Source of the DNA: Chloroflexi bacterium RBG_16_64_32
Lineage (GTDB): Bacteria; Chloroflexota; Dehalococcoidia; SM23-28-2; RBG-16-64-32
Assembly (NCBI GenBank): GCA_001795235.1
Contig: MGNZ01000114.1
Location: forward strand, 1,482 to 8,641
DNA: 7,160 nt
Direction of reading: 5' to 3'
In this document: positions 1 to 5,421 of the stretch, in pieces
Layout of the letters: every line of letters begins with the position of its first letter
Position numbering within the stretch: position 1 is the first letter of the stretch
Made by a program: the position numbers and the translations under genes
Notes under the pieces: generated by a model
Seen by the model: only the letters and a program-made list of their open reading frames with translations
Database searches by the model: none
Told to the model about the DNA's origin: nothing

Positions 1-26
1 CGGTCGATGAGGTGCAGGATGTCCAA
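1..26 (-). CDS. Start of an unidentified gene downstream of coaD (partial, runs off left edge)
   Basis: Only nine codons are visible, read leftward from a TTG at 26-24: (M)DILHLIDR. What supports a real gene is the perfect AGGAGG at 39-34, seven bases before the TTG. This is the same SD, spacing and start codon as coaD just upstream, and the gene begins 13 bases after the coaD stop. From memory, short proteins opening with a similar 'MDILHLxDRLE' sequence follow coaD in Chloroflexota and are annotated as hypothetical or DivIVA/ATPase-like. I cannot confirm that from nine residues, so no function is assigned. Reading the sequence left of this window would settle it. Confidence 0.6.
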
Positions 27-33
27 AGGCGGG

Positions 34-39
34 CCTCCT
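34..39 (-). promoter_or_regulatory. Ribosome binding site AGGAGG for the left-edge gene
   Basis: Read on the minus strand, AGGAGG directly follows the coaD stop codon (TAG at 42-40) and sits 7 bases before the TTG at 26-24. It is a full-consensus SD and is the main reason to call a gene start there despite the rare start codon. Confidence 0.7.
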
Positions 40-525
40 CTACGCCTTCCCGCCGAACTGCTTCTTTAACGCGACGGCCACCGCAGGCGGCACCAGCTCG
101 CCCACGTCGTAGCCCAGGGCCGCCACCTCCCGGATGCGGTGTCCGCTCACGAAAAGGTGCTCCAGGCTGGCCATCAGGTAGACCGACTCGATCTCCGGAG
201 CCATCTTGCTGTTCATCAACGCCATATCAAACTCCGCTTCGAAGTCCGTAACCGCCCGGATACCCCGCACCAGCACCTTCGCCTGCTCCTGGCGGGCGAA
301 GTCCACAATCAGGCCCGAGAACGGCTTCACCACCACATTCTCTAAGTGCGTCACCGCGTCCGTGAACAGTGCCACCCGCTCCTCAGTGTCGAACAGATGG
401 CCCTCCGGCGGCTGGTCGTATACCGCCGCCACCACCCGCTGAAACATGCTCGCCGCCCTCTGCACTATGTTCACATGCCCCAACGTCACCGGATCGAACC
501 TGCCGGGGTACACCGCGGTTACCAA
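40..525 (-). CDS. coaD: Phosphopantetheine adenylyltransferase (CoA biosynthesis)
   Basis: CoaD transfers AMP from ATP to 4'-phosphopantetheine, giving dephospho-CoA, the penultimate step of CoA synthesis in the cytoplasm. The 161-residue length is normal for the family. Visible signatures are the nucleotidyltransferase start YPGRFDPVTLGH (residues 6-17, with the T/HxGH motif as TLGH 14-17), FSGLIVDFA (69-77), and RGIRAVTDFEAEFDMALMN (88-106). The start is TTG at 525-523, because a perfect AGGAGG lies 7 bases upstream and no in-frame ATG or GTG fits. The segment that is usually I-S-S-S-x-[IV]-[RK]-E reads VSGHRIRE (126-133), so two of the usual phosphate-contacting serines are replaced. The gene follows rsmD with an 11-base gap, a pairing common in bacteria. 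The assignment is secure; the effect of the serine changes is unknown. Confidence 0.96.
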   Translation of the reverse strand: MVTAVYPGRFDPVTLGHVNIVQRAASMFQRVVAAVYDQPPEGHLFDTEERVALFTDAVTHLENVVVKPFSGLIVDFARQEQAKVLVRGIRAVTDFEAEFDMALMNSKMAPEIESVYLMASLEHLFVSGHRIREVAALGYDVGELVPPAVAVALKKQFGGKA

Positions 526-532
526 ATCGGCA

Positions 533-538
533 CCTCCT
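533..538 (-). promoter_or_regulatory. Ribosome binding site AGGAGG for coaD, overlapping the rsmD stop
   Basis: AGGAGG on the minus strand at 538-533 shares its first two bases with the rsmD stop codon TAG (539-537) and lies 7 bases before the coaD TTG. It fixes the coaD start and implies that ribosomes finishing rsmD can re-initiate on coaD. Confidence 0.8.
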
Positions 539-1076
539 AGCGATAGATCGACACCGCGCTGTCGCCGTGCCGTAGCGTCTTCACCTGCGATAGCCCGCCC
601 AGCAGGTCCGGTCCCTCTTCGCGCGAGCTGTGCTCAACCACCAGAATCGTGCTTCCTGCTTCCGAAAGACCTGACTCAGCCAGCCGATCCAGAGTCGGCG
701 TCGCCTCGTGGGCATACGGCGGATCGGCCAGCACCAGGGTGTATAGGCCATTAAGCCTCTGCAGCACGCGCTCTGCCGGCCCGCGGTGCACCTTCGCCCG
801 TTCCTCGAACCCCGTCTTGGCCAGGTTCTCCCGGATCGACGCGCATGCCCGCCCGTCCTTCTCCACAAAGTCACACCACTCCGCGCCCCGGCTCAGCGCC
901 TCGACCCCCAGCGCACCGCTGCCCGCGTACAGGTCAAGCACCCGCGTGAGATCCGCCCCCATCGACTCCAGTGCCGAGAACACCGCGCCGCGCACCAGGT
1001 CCGAGGTCGGCCGTGTCCCTCGCGAGGGAGGCCCGGTGAGGCGATGCCCCTTGGCCCGTCCCGCTATCACGCGCAT
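537..1076 (-). CDS. rsmD: 16S rRNA (guanine(966)-N(2))-methyltransferase RsmD
   Basis: RsmD methylates N2 of G966 in 16S rRNA of the assembled small subunit, using S-adenosylmethionine. The 179 residues show the family in order: N-terminal MRVIAGRAKGHRL (1-13), RPTSDLVRGAVFSAL (22-36), SAM-binding motif I DLYAGSGALGVEALSRGA (48-65), an acidic ribose-contact loop VEKD (71-74), and the catalytic N6/N2-type motif ADPPY (117-121). Length and motif order are as usual. The ATG at 1076-1074 is preceded by AGGAG four bases upstream, and that SD overlaps the stop of the preceding GH18-like gene. It sits directly before coaD, a widespread arrangement. Nothing looks truncated. Confidence 0.95.
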   Translation of the reverse strand: MRVIAGRAKGHRLTGPPSRGTRPTSDLVRGAVFSALESMGADLTRVLDLYAGSGALGVEALSRGAEWCDFVEKDGRACASIRENLAKTGFEERAKVHRGPAERVLQRLNGLYTLVLADPPYAHEATPTLDRLAESGLSEAGSTILVVEHSSREEGPDLLGGLSQVKTLRHGDSAVSIYR

Positions 1077-1080
1077 GGCG

Positions 1081-1085
1081 CTCCT
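1081..1085 (-). promoter_or_regulatory. Ribosome binding site AGGAG for rsmD, overlapping the upstream stop
   Basis: The minus-strand string TAGGAGCGCCATG contains the stop of the GH18-like gene (TAG at 1086-1084), the SD AGGAG (1085-1081) and the rsmD ATG (1076-1074). The gap between stop and start is only seven bases, which suggests translational coupling. Confidence 0.75.
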
Positions 1086-3183
1086 ACGGCAGCGTTGCCG
1101 GGTCCGATTCTGAGATCGGCCCTTCCTTGCCTGAGGAGTCCACCGCGGTCACAGCGTAGTGGTACGCACCAGGCAGGACACCCTCATGGATGTAGAAGGT
1201 CGTTCCGACCGTCACAGAAGCCACAAAATTGCCGGGGACAGCTTCCACGTCCGCAGAGTCACTACGGTACACGTTGTAGTGGTCCACTTGGTCGGAGGCT
1301 GCGTTGCCGTCCCACGTCACAACAATCTCTCCAGCCTCTCCCGTAGGTCCAGCGGTCATGTTCGTTACCTGGCCCGGTGCTGTGACGTCCGGCGTCGGCG
1401 CCGCGGTCGGTGTGGGGGTTGACGTCGCACTGGGACTGGGCTTCGGCGTGGGCGTCGGCGTGCCATCCCCCGTTGGGAACGTCACCAACGGCGTCGGCCC
1501 CTCCTGCGGCTCCTGCTTCGCCTTCACGTCCACCTCGATCTCCCGCGCGAAAACGAGGTCTCCATCACTGACCAGCATTCGTAGCGTGTAGGACCCCGCC
1601 TCGTCAGCCCGCCAGATGACCGCAGGCCCCACTGTGGCGTCCAGATTGCCACCTTTCGGCGCCTCCCAACGCGGCACCAGGGCATCCCCATTGGGCCGAA
1701 CCAGGGCAACCGTACCCGTCTCGATGAACTGGTTCACCGCCGGCCATATGTTGGCCACGTCCCTCCCCACAGACGCGTCGGCTACCGCGACCCCTCCCAG
1801 GGCGTACGCCTGCACCATCTCCAGCTTAAAAGCCACGCTGAACATGTTCTCTACATACACCGTCCGTTTTACCGGCGCCCCGTACGAAAACGACAGCGTC
1901 GCCGCATCGTCGCTCCAGCGCAGGCTCGTCGCCCCTTCCGACTGGGCCAGATTTACGGCGACCGCCTTCACACCCACTTCGGTCTCGATGCGCTCCGGAT
2001 CCTGAGGCTCCCGTATCTTGATCTCGCTCGCCAGGAGCAGCGCCTCCAGATAGCCCAAGCTCCTGACGTCGCCGTCCTTCAACTCCGTGCTGAACGGGCT
2101 CACTACCAGCATCAGCTTCTGCGGGTCCACATCCTCCACCAACTGGCCCAGAGCGTCCGGCATCATCTCCCAGTAGTCCACCGGGTCTGCGATGGGCATG
2201 ATCTTGATGATGTCAGCTGCCTGGTCCAGGGCCGGCCAGTCGTACGCCTGGCGCTGCGGCCCTGGCGGTGGCAGCGTCAGGCTCAGCCGCCGTCCCTCGT
2301 TCCGCAGAATCCGCCCTAGCTCCTGCGCGAACTGCGTGAACTCGGAGCGGAGCTCACTGTCCACGGAAGAGTACTCCAGGTCTATGCCCGCGAAGTTGCC
2401 GCTATCCGCTAACTGCGCGATCTCCCGGACGTGCTGTCCGCGTAGCGATTCATCGGCGAGGATATCGTTGACTATGGACGCCGTGTCCTCACCGTTACCT
2501 ACGATCGTAGGAATGAGGAGGACACCGGTCCCGGCCTCTACCTCCGTCGCTGTTCCCCCTACGCTGCCATCGCTCTGCGGCGTGTAGTCCCTGGGGCTCA
2601 CGATGCCGACCTTCGCATCGGGATGGAGCACGCCGCCAGGGGGAAGGGAGCCCTCCACCTCGTAGGCCTGGGCTATCACCCGCAGCACCGCCAGGTTCTG
2701 GGGTACCGGCGAGAAGTCCGCCTCAGCCCTTTGCCCGTTGCCGCTGAGGCTCACGTCTGCCACCCTTCGCCAGCGACCATCCTCGTACGTGTATAGCCCC
2801 AGCCCCGTCTCGTCCTCCGGACGGCTGCGCAGAGGCAGGCCGATCGTCGCCGCAATGTCGCCATCCGTCTCAAACTCGATGAAATCACTCAAGTCGACCA
2901 GCCCCGGCGGCAGGGTGGGCATCTCGCCCTGCCTGCCCTGGATACCAGGGCTGTCCACCACCGGAATGCCTTCGCTCCCCCCTCCCCCTAGGACGCCGGA
3001 AAAGAGGAAAACCAACAGGATGACCACGGCCAGAAACGCCACCGTCCCGCCAATGATCAAGGGCGCAGGGTCACGCTGGACCCTCGCCCTAAGCAGCCGG
3101 TCGAACGGGCCTTCCGGCCTGGGCAAGTCCCGACGCGGCGGCCTATCTCTGGGCGGCGGATCGCGGGGCGGAAATCGTCGCAT
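1084..3183 (-). CDS. Membrane-anchored GH18-like protein with Ig-like and fibronectin type III domains
   Basis: This 699-residue protein has a recognisable layout. Residues 1-40 are a Pro/Arg-rich, positively charged cytoplasmic tail; 41-62 are a single transmembrane helix (LIIGGTVAFLAVVILLVFLF), so the rest should be outside the cell. About 100-215 is a beta-rich module with GLGLYTYEDGRWRRVAD. About 217-487 resembles a GH18 TIM barrel of the YaaH/spore-cortex type: GIDLEYS (266-272), RRLSLTLPPPG (298-308), ADIIKIMPI (323-331), KLMLVVSPF (356-364), and a closing strand with YALGGVAVADA (460-470). An Ig-like strand set (about 488-553), a Thr/Pro linker (575-598) and an FnIII domain (about 601-697) follow. 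The usual DxxDxDxE motif aligns as A-G-I-D-L-E-Y-S, so the catalytic Glu appears to be Ser; binding or scaffolding at the cell surface is likelier than hydrolysis. An in-frame TAA two codons upstream leaves this ATG as the first possible start, although its SD is poor. First gene of the rsmD-coaD unit. Confidence 0.85.
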   Translation of the reverse strand: MRRFPPRDPPPRDRPPRRDLPRPEGPFDRLLRARVQRDPAPLIIGGTVAFLAVVILLVFLFSGVLGGGGSEGIPVVDSPGIQGRQGEMPTLPPGLVDLSDFIEFETDGDIAATIGLPLRSRPEDETGLGLYTYEDGRWRRVADVSLSGNGQRAEADFSPVPQNLAVLRVIAQAYEVEGSLPPGGVLHPDAKVGIVSPRDYTPQSDGSVGGTATEVEAGTGVLLIPTIVGNGEDTASIVNDILADESLRGQHVREIAQLADSGNFAGIDLEYSSVDSELRSEFTQFAQELGRILRNEGRRLSLTLPPPGPQRQAYDWPALDQAADIIKIMPIADPVDYWEMMPDALGQLVEDVDPQKLMLVVSPFSTELKDGDVRSLGYLEALLLASEIKIREPQDPERIETEVGVKAVAVNLAQSEGATSLRWSDDAATLSFSYGAPVKRTVYVENMFSVAFKLEMVQAYALGGVAVADASVGRDVANIWPAVNQFIETGTVALVRPNGDALVPRWEAPKGGNLDATVGPAVIWRADEAGSYTLRMLVSDGDLVFAREIEVDVKAKQEPQEGPTPLVTFPTGDGTPTPTPKPSPSATSTPTPTAAPTPDVTAPGQVTNMTAGPTGEAGEIVVTWDGNAASDQVDHYNVYRSDSADVEAVPGNFVASVTVGTTFYIHEGVLPGAYHYAVTAVDSSGKEGPISESDPATLP
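1390..1461 (-). repeat. Low-complexity Thr/Pro linker-coding repeat
   Basis: This stretch encodes residues 575-598 of the GH18-like protein, mostly Thr-Pro, Ser-Pro and Ala-Pro pairs (TPTPTPKPSPSATSTP and so on), and reads as GGCGTGGGCGTCGGCG-like repeats on the plus strand. Such linkers are typical of secreted multidomain proteins and separate the Ig-like part from the C-terminal FnIII domain. Length variation by slippage would be expected between strains. Confidence 0.8.
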
Positions 3184-3205
3184 TCTTTACGCGTTTTGAC
3201 ATCGC

Positions 3206-3232
3206 CGGCGGGCCCCGGGGTGCTCCCCGCCG
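3206..3232 (-). other. GC-rich hairpin in the leader of the leftward transcription unit
   Basis: Bases 3206-3212 (CGGCGGG on the plus strand) pair perfectly with 3226-3232 (CCCGCCG), giving a 7-bp all-GC stem with a 13-base loop. It lies between the proposed leftward start site (near 3240) and the ATG at 3183. No T-run follows on the minus strand, so it is not an intrinsic terminator. It could influence translation or mRNA stability, or may simply reflect high GC. Confidence 0.4.
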
Positions 3233-3246
3233 CGCGGTCACGCGGA

Positions 3247-3274
3247 ATTGTATCATAGCCCCCCTTCTCAGCAA
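3247..3274 (-). promoter_or_regulatory. Probable extended -10 promoter for the leftward operon
   Basis: On the minus strand TGATACAAT (3255-3247) is an extended -10 element: TG, one base, then TACAAT, which matches TATAAT at five of six positions. A weak -35 TTGCTG (3274-3269) lies 16 bases upstream. Transcription would start near 3240, giving a leader of roughly 57 bases before the ATG at 3183. It stands in a relatively AT-rich island and is divergent from the greA promoter, with about 40 bases between the two -10/-35 blocks. Confidence 0.6.
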
Positions 3275-3293
3275 AGCCGCGCAACCCTACCCC

Positions 3294-3322
3294 TTTACAA
3301 GCGCCTAGCACTGCCCTATAAT
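3294..3322 (+). promoter_or_regulatory. Sigma70-type promoter of greA
   Basis: The -35 box is TTTACA (3294-3299, five of six to consensus) and the -10 box is TATAAT (3317-3322, exact), with an ideal 17-base spacer. The expected start site is at about 3329-3331. That leaves a leader of roughly 79 bases before the greA ATG at 3409. This is the strongest promoter in the window and probably drives greA and perhaps the genes behind it. Confidence 0.85.
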
Positions 3323-3340
3323 ATCGCCCAGAAACGACGC

Positions 3341-3384
3341 GAACGCCTGCTCGACTGAGGGTTCACGCCCCCAGTCTCTTTTTT
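3341..3384 (+). terminator. Putative transcription attenuator in the greA leader
   Basis: Terminator form: GACTG (3353-3357) pairs with CAGTC (3372-3376), and GGG (3359-3361) pairs with three of the Cs at 3368-3371, leaving A3358 as a bulge or mismatch and a 6-7-base loop. This 8-bp stem is followed at once by TCTCTTTTTT, with six Ts at 3379-3384. Alternative form: GAAC-CCT (3341-3344 and 3346-3348, G3345 bulged) pairs with AGGGTTC (3358-3364), which uses bases the terminator stem needs. The promoter is upstream and the SD and ATG of greA are downstream, so termination here would release an RNA of about 55 bases. E. coli greA has a comparable attenuated leader (GraL). The pairings are seen directly; the regulatory function is inference. 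Confidence 0.6.
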
Positions 3385-3395
3385 CGCAGGGTCGT

Positions 3396-3400
3396 AGGAG
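3396..3400 (+). promoter_or_regulatory. Ribosome binding site AGGAG deciding the greA start
   Basis: AGGAG lies 8 bases before the ATG at 3409. A GTG at 3400-3402 in the same frame overlaps the last base of this SD and so has no ribosome site of its own. The ATG is therefore chosen and the GTG rejected. Confidence 0.8.
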
Positions 3401-3408
3401 TGATAGCC

Positions 3409-3876
3409 ATGCCTGGCAAATCTGTTCCCCTAACCAAAAACGGCTTGGCCAAACTGCAACAGGAACTGGACCAGCTCATCAACGTCCGCCGGGCCGAGGT
3501 GGCCCAGCGTATACACGACGCCAGGGAGATGGTCGGCGCCCAGAACACGCCCGAATATGAGGACGCCCGCAACGAGCAGGCATTCGTCGAGGGCCGCATC
3601 CTCACCCTGGAGACGATCATCCAGAACGCCGTCATCATCGAGGAGGCCCACGACCACCAGCACGTCAGCCTAGGCTCCAGCGTCACCGTCCAGAACCACA
3701 AGGGCGAAAGGGAGACCTACACCATCGTCGGGTCCGCCGAGGCCGACCCCAAGGGACACCGCATCAGCAACGAGTCCCCGGTTGGCCAGGCCCTCCTGGG
3801 CAAGTCCGTCGGCGCCGAGGCCCAGGTGCAGGCCCCCGCCGGCACCCTCCGCTGGACGATCGTCAGCATCGACTAG
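3409..3876 (+). CDS. greA: GreA/GreB-family transcription elongation factor with altered coiled-coil tip
   Basis: GreA-type factors enter the RNA polymerase secondary channel and stimulate cleavage of backtracked transcripts. The 155 residues show both domains: an N-terminal antiparallel coiled coil (about 1-77; PLTKNGLAKLQQELDQL, RRAEVAQRIHDARE, EYEDARNEQAFVEGRI) and a C-terminal FKBP-like domain (about 80-155; ISNESPVGQALLGK). Overall length is standard (about 158). The oddity is the tip. E. coli has REHGDLKENAEY, with catalytic Asp41 and Glu44, whereas this protein reads REMVGAQNTPEY, so those positions become Gly43 and Asn46. Stimulation of cleavage is therefore doubtful; the protein may act by occupying the channel, as Gre-fold regulators such as Gfh1 do, or may be a lineage variant with a changed mechanism. 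It has its own promoter and a putative attenuator, and lysS follows 75 bases later. Confidence 0.92.
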   Translation: MPGKSVPLTKNGLAKLQQELDQLINVRRAEVAQRIHDAREMVGAQNTPEYEDARNEQAFVEGRILTLETIIQNAVIIEEAHDHQHVSLGSSVTVQNHKGERETYTIVGSAEADPKGHRISNESPVGQALLGKSVGAEAQVQAPAGTLRWTIVSID

Positions 3877-3892
3877 CCGCGCGCAAGAGCGA

Positions 3893-3931
3893 ACGGTAAA
3901 ATCAGGCGGGGCGCTTACCGTGTCCCGCCTG
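3893..3931 (+). promoter_or_regulatory. Two mutually exclusive perfect stems in the greA-lysS spacer
   Basis: Stem A pairs ACGGTAA (3893-3899) with TTACCGT (3915-3921), 7 bp. Stem B pairs CAGGCGGG (3903-3910) with CCCGCCTG (3924-3931), 8 bp, and a G-U pair can extend it. The arms alternate A-B-A-B, so the RNA must either switch between the stems or form a partial pseudoknot. The loop crossing stem A is only two bases, which makes a full pseudoknot strained. No T-run follows stem B, so it is not a standard terminator. The lysS SD begins ten bases after stem B. A control of lysS translation or processing is possible but unproven. Confidence 0.45.
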
Positions 3932-3940
3932 CTGAATTCC

Positions 3941-3945
3941 AAGGA
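3941..3945 (+). promoter_or_regulatory. Ribosome binding site AAGGA for lysS
   Basis: AAGGA sits 6 bases before the ATG at 3952. This supports that start over the in-frame ATG at 3976, which would remove the first eight residues and has no good SD. Confidence 0.65.
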
Positions 3946-3951
3946 CAATTC

Positions 3952-5421
3952 ATGGGCGAAGAAGAGATCATCTCCATGCGCACCGCCAAGCTGGAGCGCC
4001 TCCGCTCCCGCGGCCTCGACCCCTATCCCCCCCGCTTCCGCCCCTCCCACACCGCACGACAAGCCGTAGCCGTCCTGGAGGGCCTCGACCAGTCCCCCGA
4101 TCCCGTCACCATCGCCGGGCGCGTCACCGCCATGCGCCACATGGGCAAGGCCACCTTCGTCGACCTCCGCGACGGCTCCGGCCGCATCCAGACGTACCTC
4201 AAGGAGGACATCCTCGGCTCCCAGGCGTATGAGATGCTCCGCGACCTCGACATGGGCGACTTCCTGGGCGTCAGCGGGCCCCTCTTCCGCACCAAGACCG
4301 ACGAACCCACCGTCCAGGTGGAACAGCTTACGATCCTGGCCAAAGCCCTGCGGGCGCCGCCGGAGAAGTGGCACGGCCTCCAGGACGTGGAGGTGCGATA
4401 CCGTCAGCGTTATCTGGACCTTATGGCCAGCCCCGACGTGCGCGAAACGTTCCTCGCCCGCTCCCGCATAATCACCGCCGTACGCCGTTTCCTAGACGGT
4501 CGCGGCTTCCTCGAGGTCGAGACCCCCGTCCTCCAGCCCGCCGCCGGCGGCGCCGCCGCCCGCCCCTTCCGTACCTACCACAACGCCCTCGACCGCCAGC
4601 TCTACCTGCGCATCGCCCTGGAGCTCTACCTCAAACGCCTCGTCATCGGCGGCTACGACCGCGTGTACGAGATCGGCCGCATCTTCCGCAACGAGGGCGT
4701 CTCCGCCAAGTGGAACCCTGAGTTCACCATGCTCGAGTCCTACCAGGCGTACGCCGACTACAACGACGTCATGGACATGGTGGAGGAGATGGTCTCCACC
4801 GTCGCCCGCGAAGCGCTCGGCACGGCCGCCGTCGACTCCGGCGAATCGAAGATCGACTTCGCCCCGCCCTGGCCCCGCATCACCCTCCGCGACGCCATCA
4901 AGCACCACGCCGGCATCGACTTCGAGGACTACCCGGACGTCGAGTCCATGCAGAAGGCCGTGGCCTCCAGCGGCGTCCCCGTGGACGAAAAGTGGGGCCG
5001 CGGCAAGCTCATCGACGAGCTCCTTTCCGCGAAGGTCGAGCCCAACCTCATCCAGCCCACCTTCCTCCTCGACTACCCCGTGGAGCTCTCTCCCCTGGCC
5101 AAGGCCAAGCCCGACAACCCCCGCCTGGTGGAGCGATTCGAGCTGTTCATCGCCGGACGCGAGGTCGGCAACGCCTACTCGGAGCTCAACGACCCCCTGG
5201 AGCAACGAGAGCGAATGCTAAAACAGGCCCGCCTCCGCGCGGCCGGCGACGAGGAGGTGGAGCTGGCGGACGAGGAGTTCCTCGTCGCCCTGGAGCACGG
5301 CATGCCCCCCTGCGGCGGCCTCGGCATTGGCATCGACCGCCTGGTCATGGCCCTCACCGGCCAGCCCTCCATCCGCGAGGTCATCCTCTTCCCCCACCTG
5401 CGGGACAGGGGCTCCTCGTGA
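3952..5421 (+). CDS. lysS: Lysyl-tRNA synthetase, class II
   Basis: LysS charges tRNA-Lys with lysine through a lysyl-adenylate in the cytoplasm. The 489 residues are slightly shorter than E. coli LysS (505), mainly at the N-terminus. Domains in order: an anticodon-binding OB fold (about 50-132; VTIAGRVTAMRHMGKATFVDLRD), motif 1 (about 171-194; RSRIITAVRRFL and FLEVETPVLQ), the lysine-site segment GGAAARPFRTYHNALDRQLYLRIALELYLKRL (199-230, interrupted here only by naming), motif 2 (243-262; RIFRNEGVSAKWNPEFTMLE), FLLDYPVELSPLAK (371-384), and motif 3 (455-484; GGLGIGIDRLVMAL). All expected catalytic blocks are present. The C-terminus reads FPHLRDRGSS, and its last 23 bases of conserved sequence recur 101 bases downstream, where they encode FPHLRDREQP. 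The present stop may therefore be secondary. The stop TGA overlaps a GTG (GTGA). Confidence 0.97.
   Translation: MGEEEIISMRTAKLERLRSRGLDPYPPRFRPSHTARQAVAVLEGLDQSPDPVTIAGRVTAMRHMGKATFVDLRDGSGRIQTYLKEDILGSQAYEMLRDLDMGDFLGVSGPLFRTKTDEPTVQVEQLTILAKALRAPPEKWHGLQDVEVRYRQRYLDLMASPDVRETFLARSRIITAVRRFLDGRGFLEVETPVLQPAAGGAAARPFRTYHNALDRQLYLRIALELYLKRLVIGGYDRVYEIGRIFRNEGVSAKWNPEFTMLESYQAYADYNDVMDMVEEMVSTVAREALGTAAVDSGESKIDFAPPWPRITLRDAIKHHAGIDFEDYPDVESMQKAVASSGVPVDEKWGRGKLIDELLSAKVEPNLIQPTFLLDYPVELSPLAKAKPDNPRLVERFELFIAGREVGNAYSELNDPLEQRERMLKQARLRAAGDEEVELADEEFLVALEHGMPPCGGLGIGIDRLVMALTGQPSIREVILFPHLRDRGSS
5388..5410 (+). repeat. 23-bp direct repeat, copy 1 (end of lysS)
   Basis: This copy begins CTTCCCCCACCTG and ends GGGACAGGG. 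It encodes the FPHLRDR part of the LysS C-terminus. An identical 23 bases lie at 5489-5511, 101 bases downstream. Similarity decays after the repeat but resumes as CGTGA at the same offset (5417-5421 and 5518-5522). Each copy is therefore followed by an SD-like AGGG and a GTGA stop/start. Confidence 0.9.

Noticed and set aside
1390..1461. Short tandem repeat array as a mobile or CRISPR-like element
   Set aside because: It is codon-level repetition of Thr/Pro in a protein linker, with no spacers or fixed unit.
3400..3408. GTG start adding three residues to GreA
   Set aside because: It overlaps the AGGAG that serves the ATG at 3409 and has no SD of its own.
3874..3902. Internal promoter for lysS with -10 TAAAAT at 3897-3902
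   Set aside because: No -35 of useful quality lies 16-18 bases upstream, and the -10 overlaps stem A; too weak to list.
3877..3951. T-box or lysine riboswitch before lysS
   Set aside because: The spacer is only 75 bases, with no T-box sequence or multi-helix core.
3670..4374. Long minus-strand open frame (234 codons) opposite greA/lysS
   Set aside because: It is the antisense shadow of GC-rich genes; composition is dominated by Gly/Ala/Val/Asp with no recognisable motif.
4492..5205. Long minus-strand open frame (237 codons) inside lysS
   Set aside because: Antisense of conserved lysS catalytic motifs; no SD or family resemblance.
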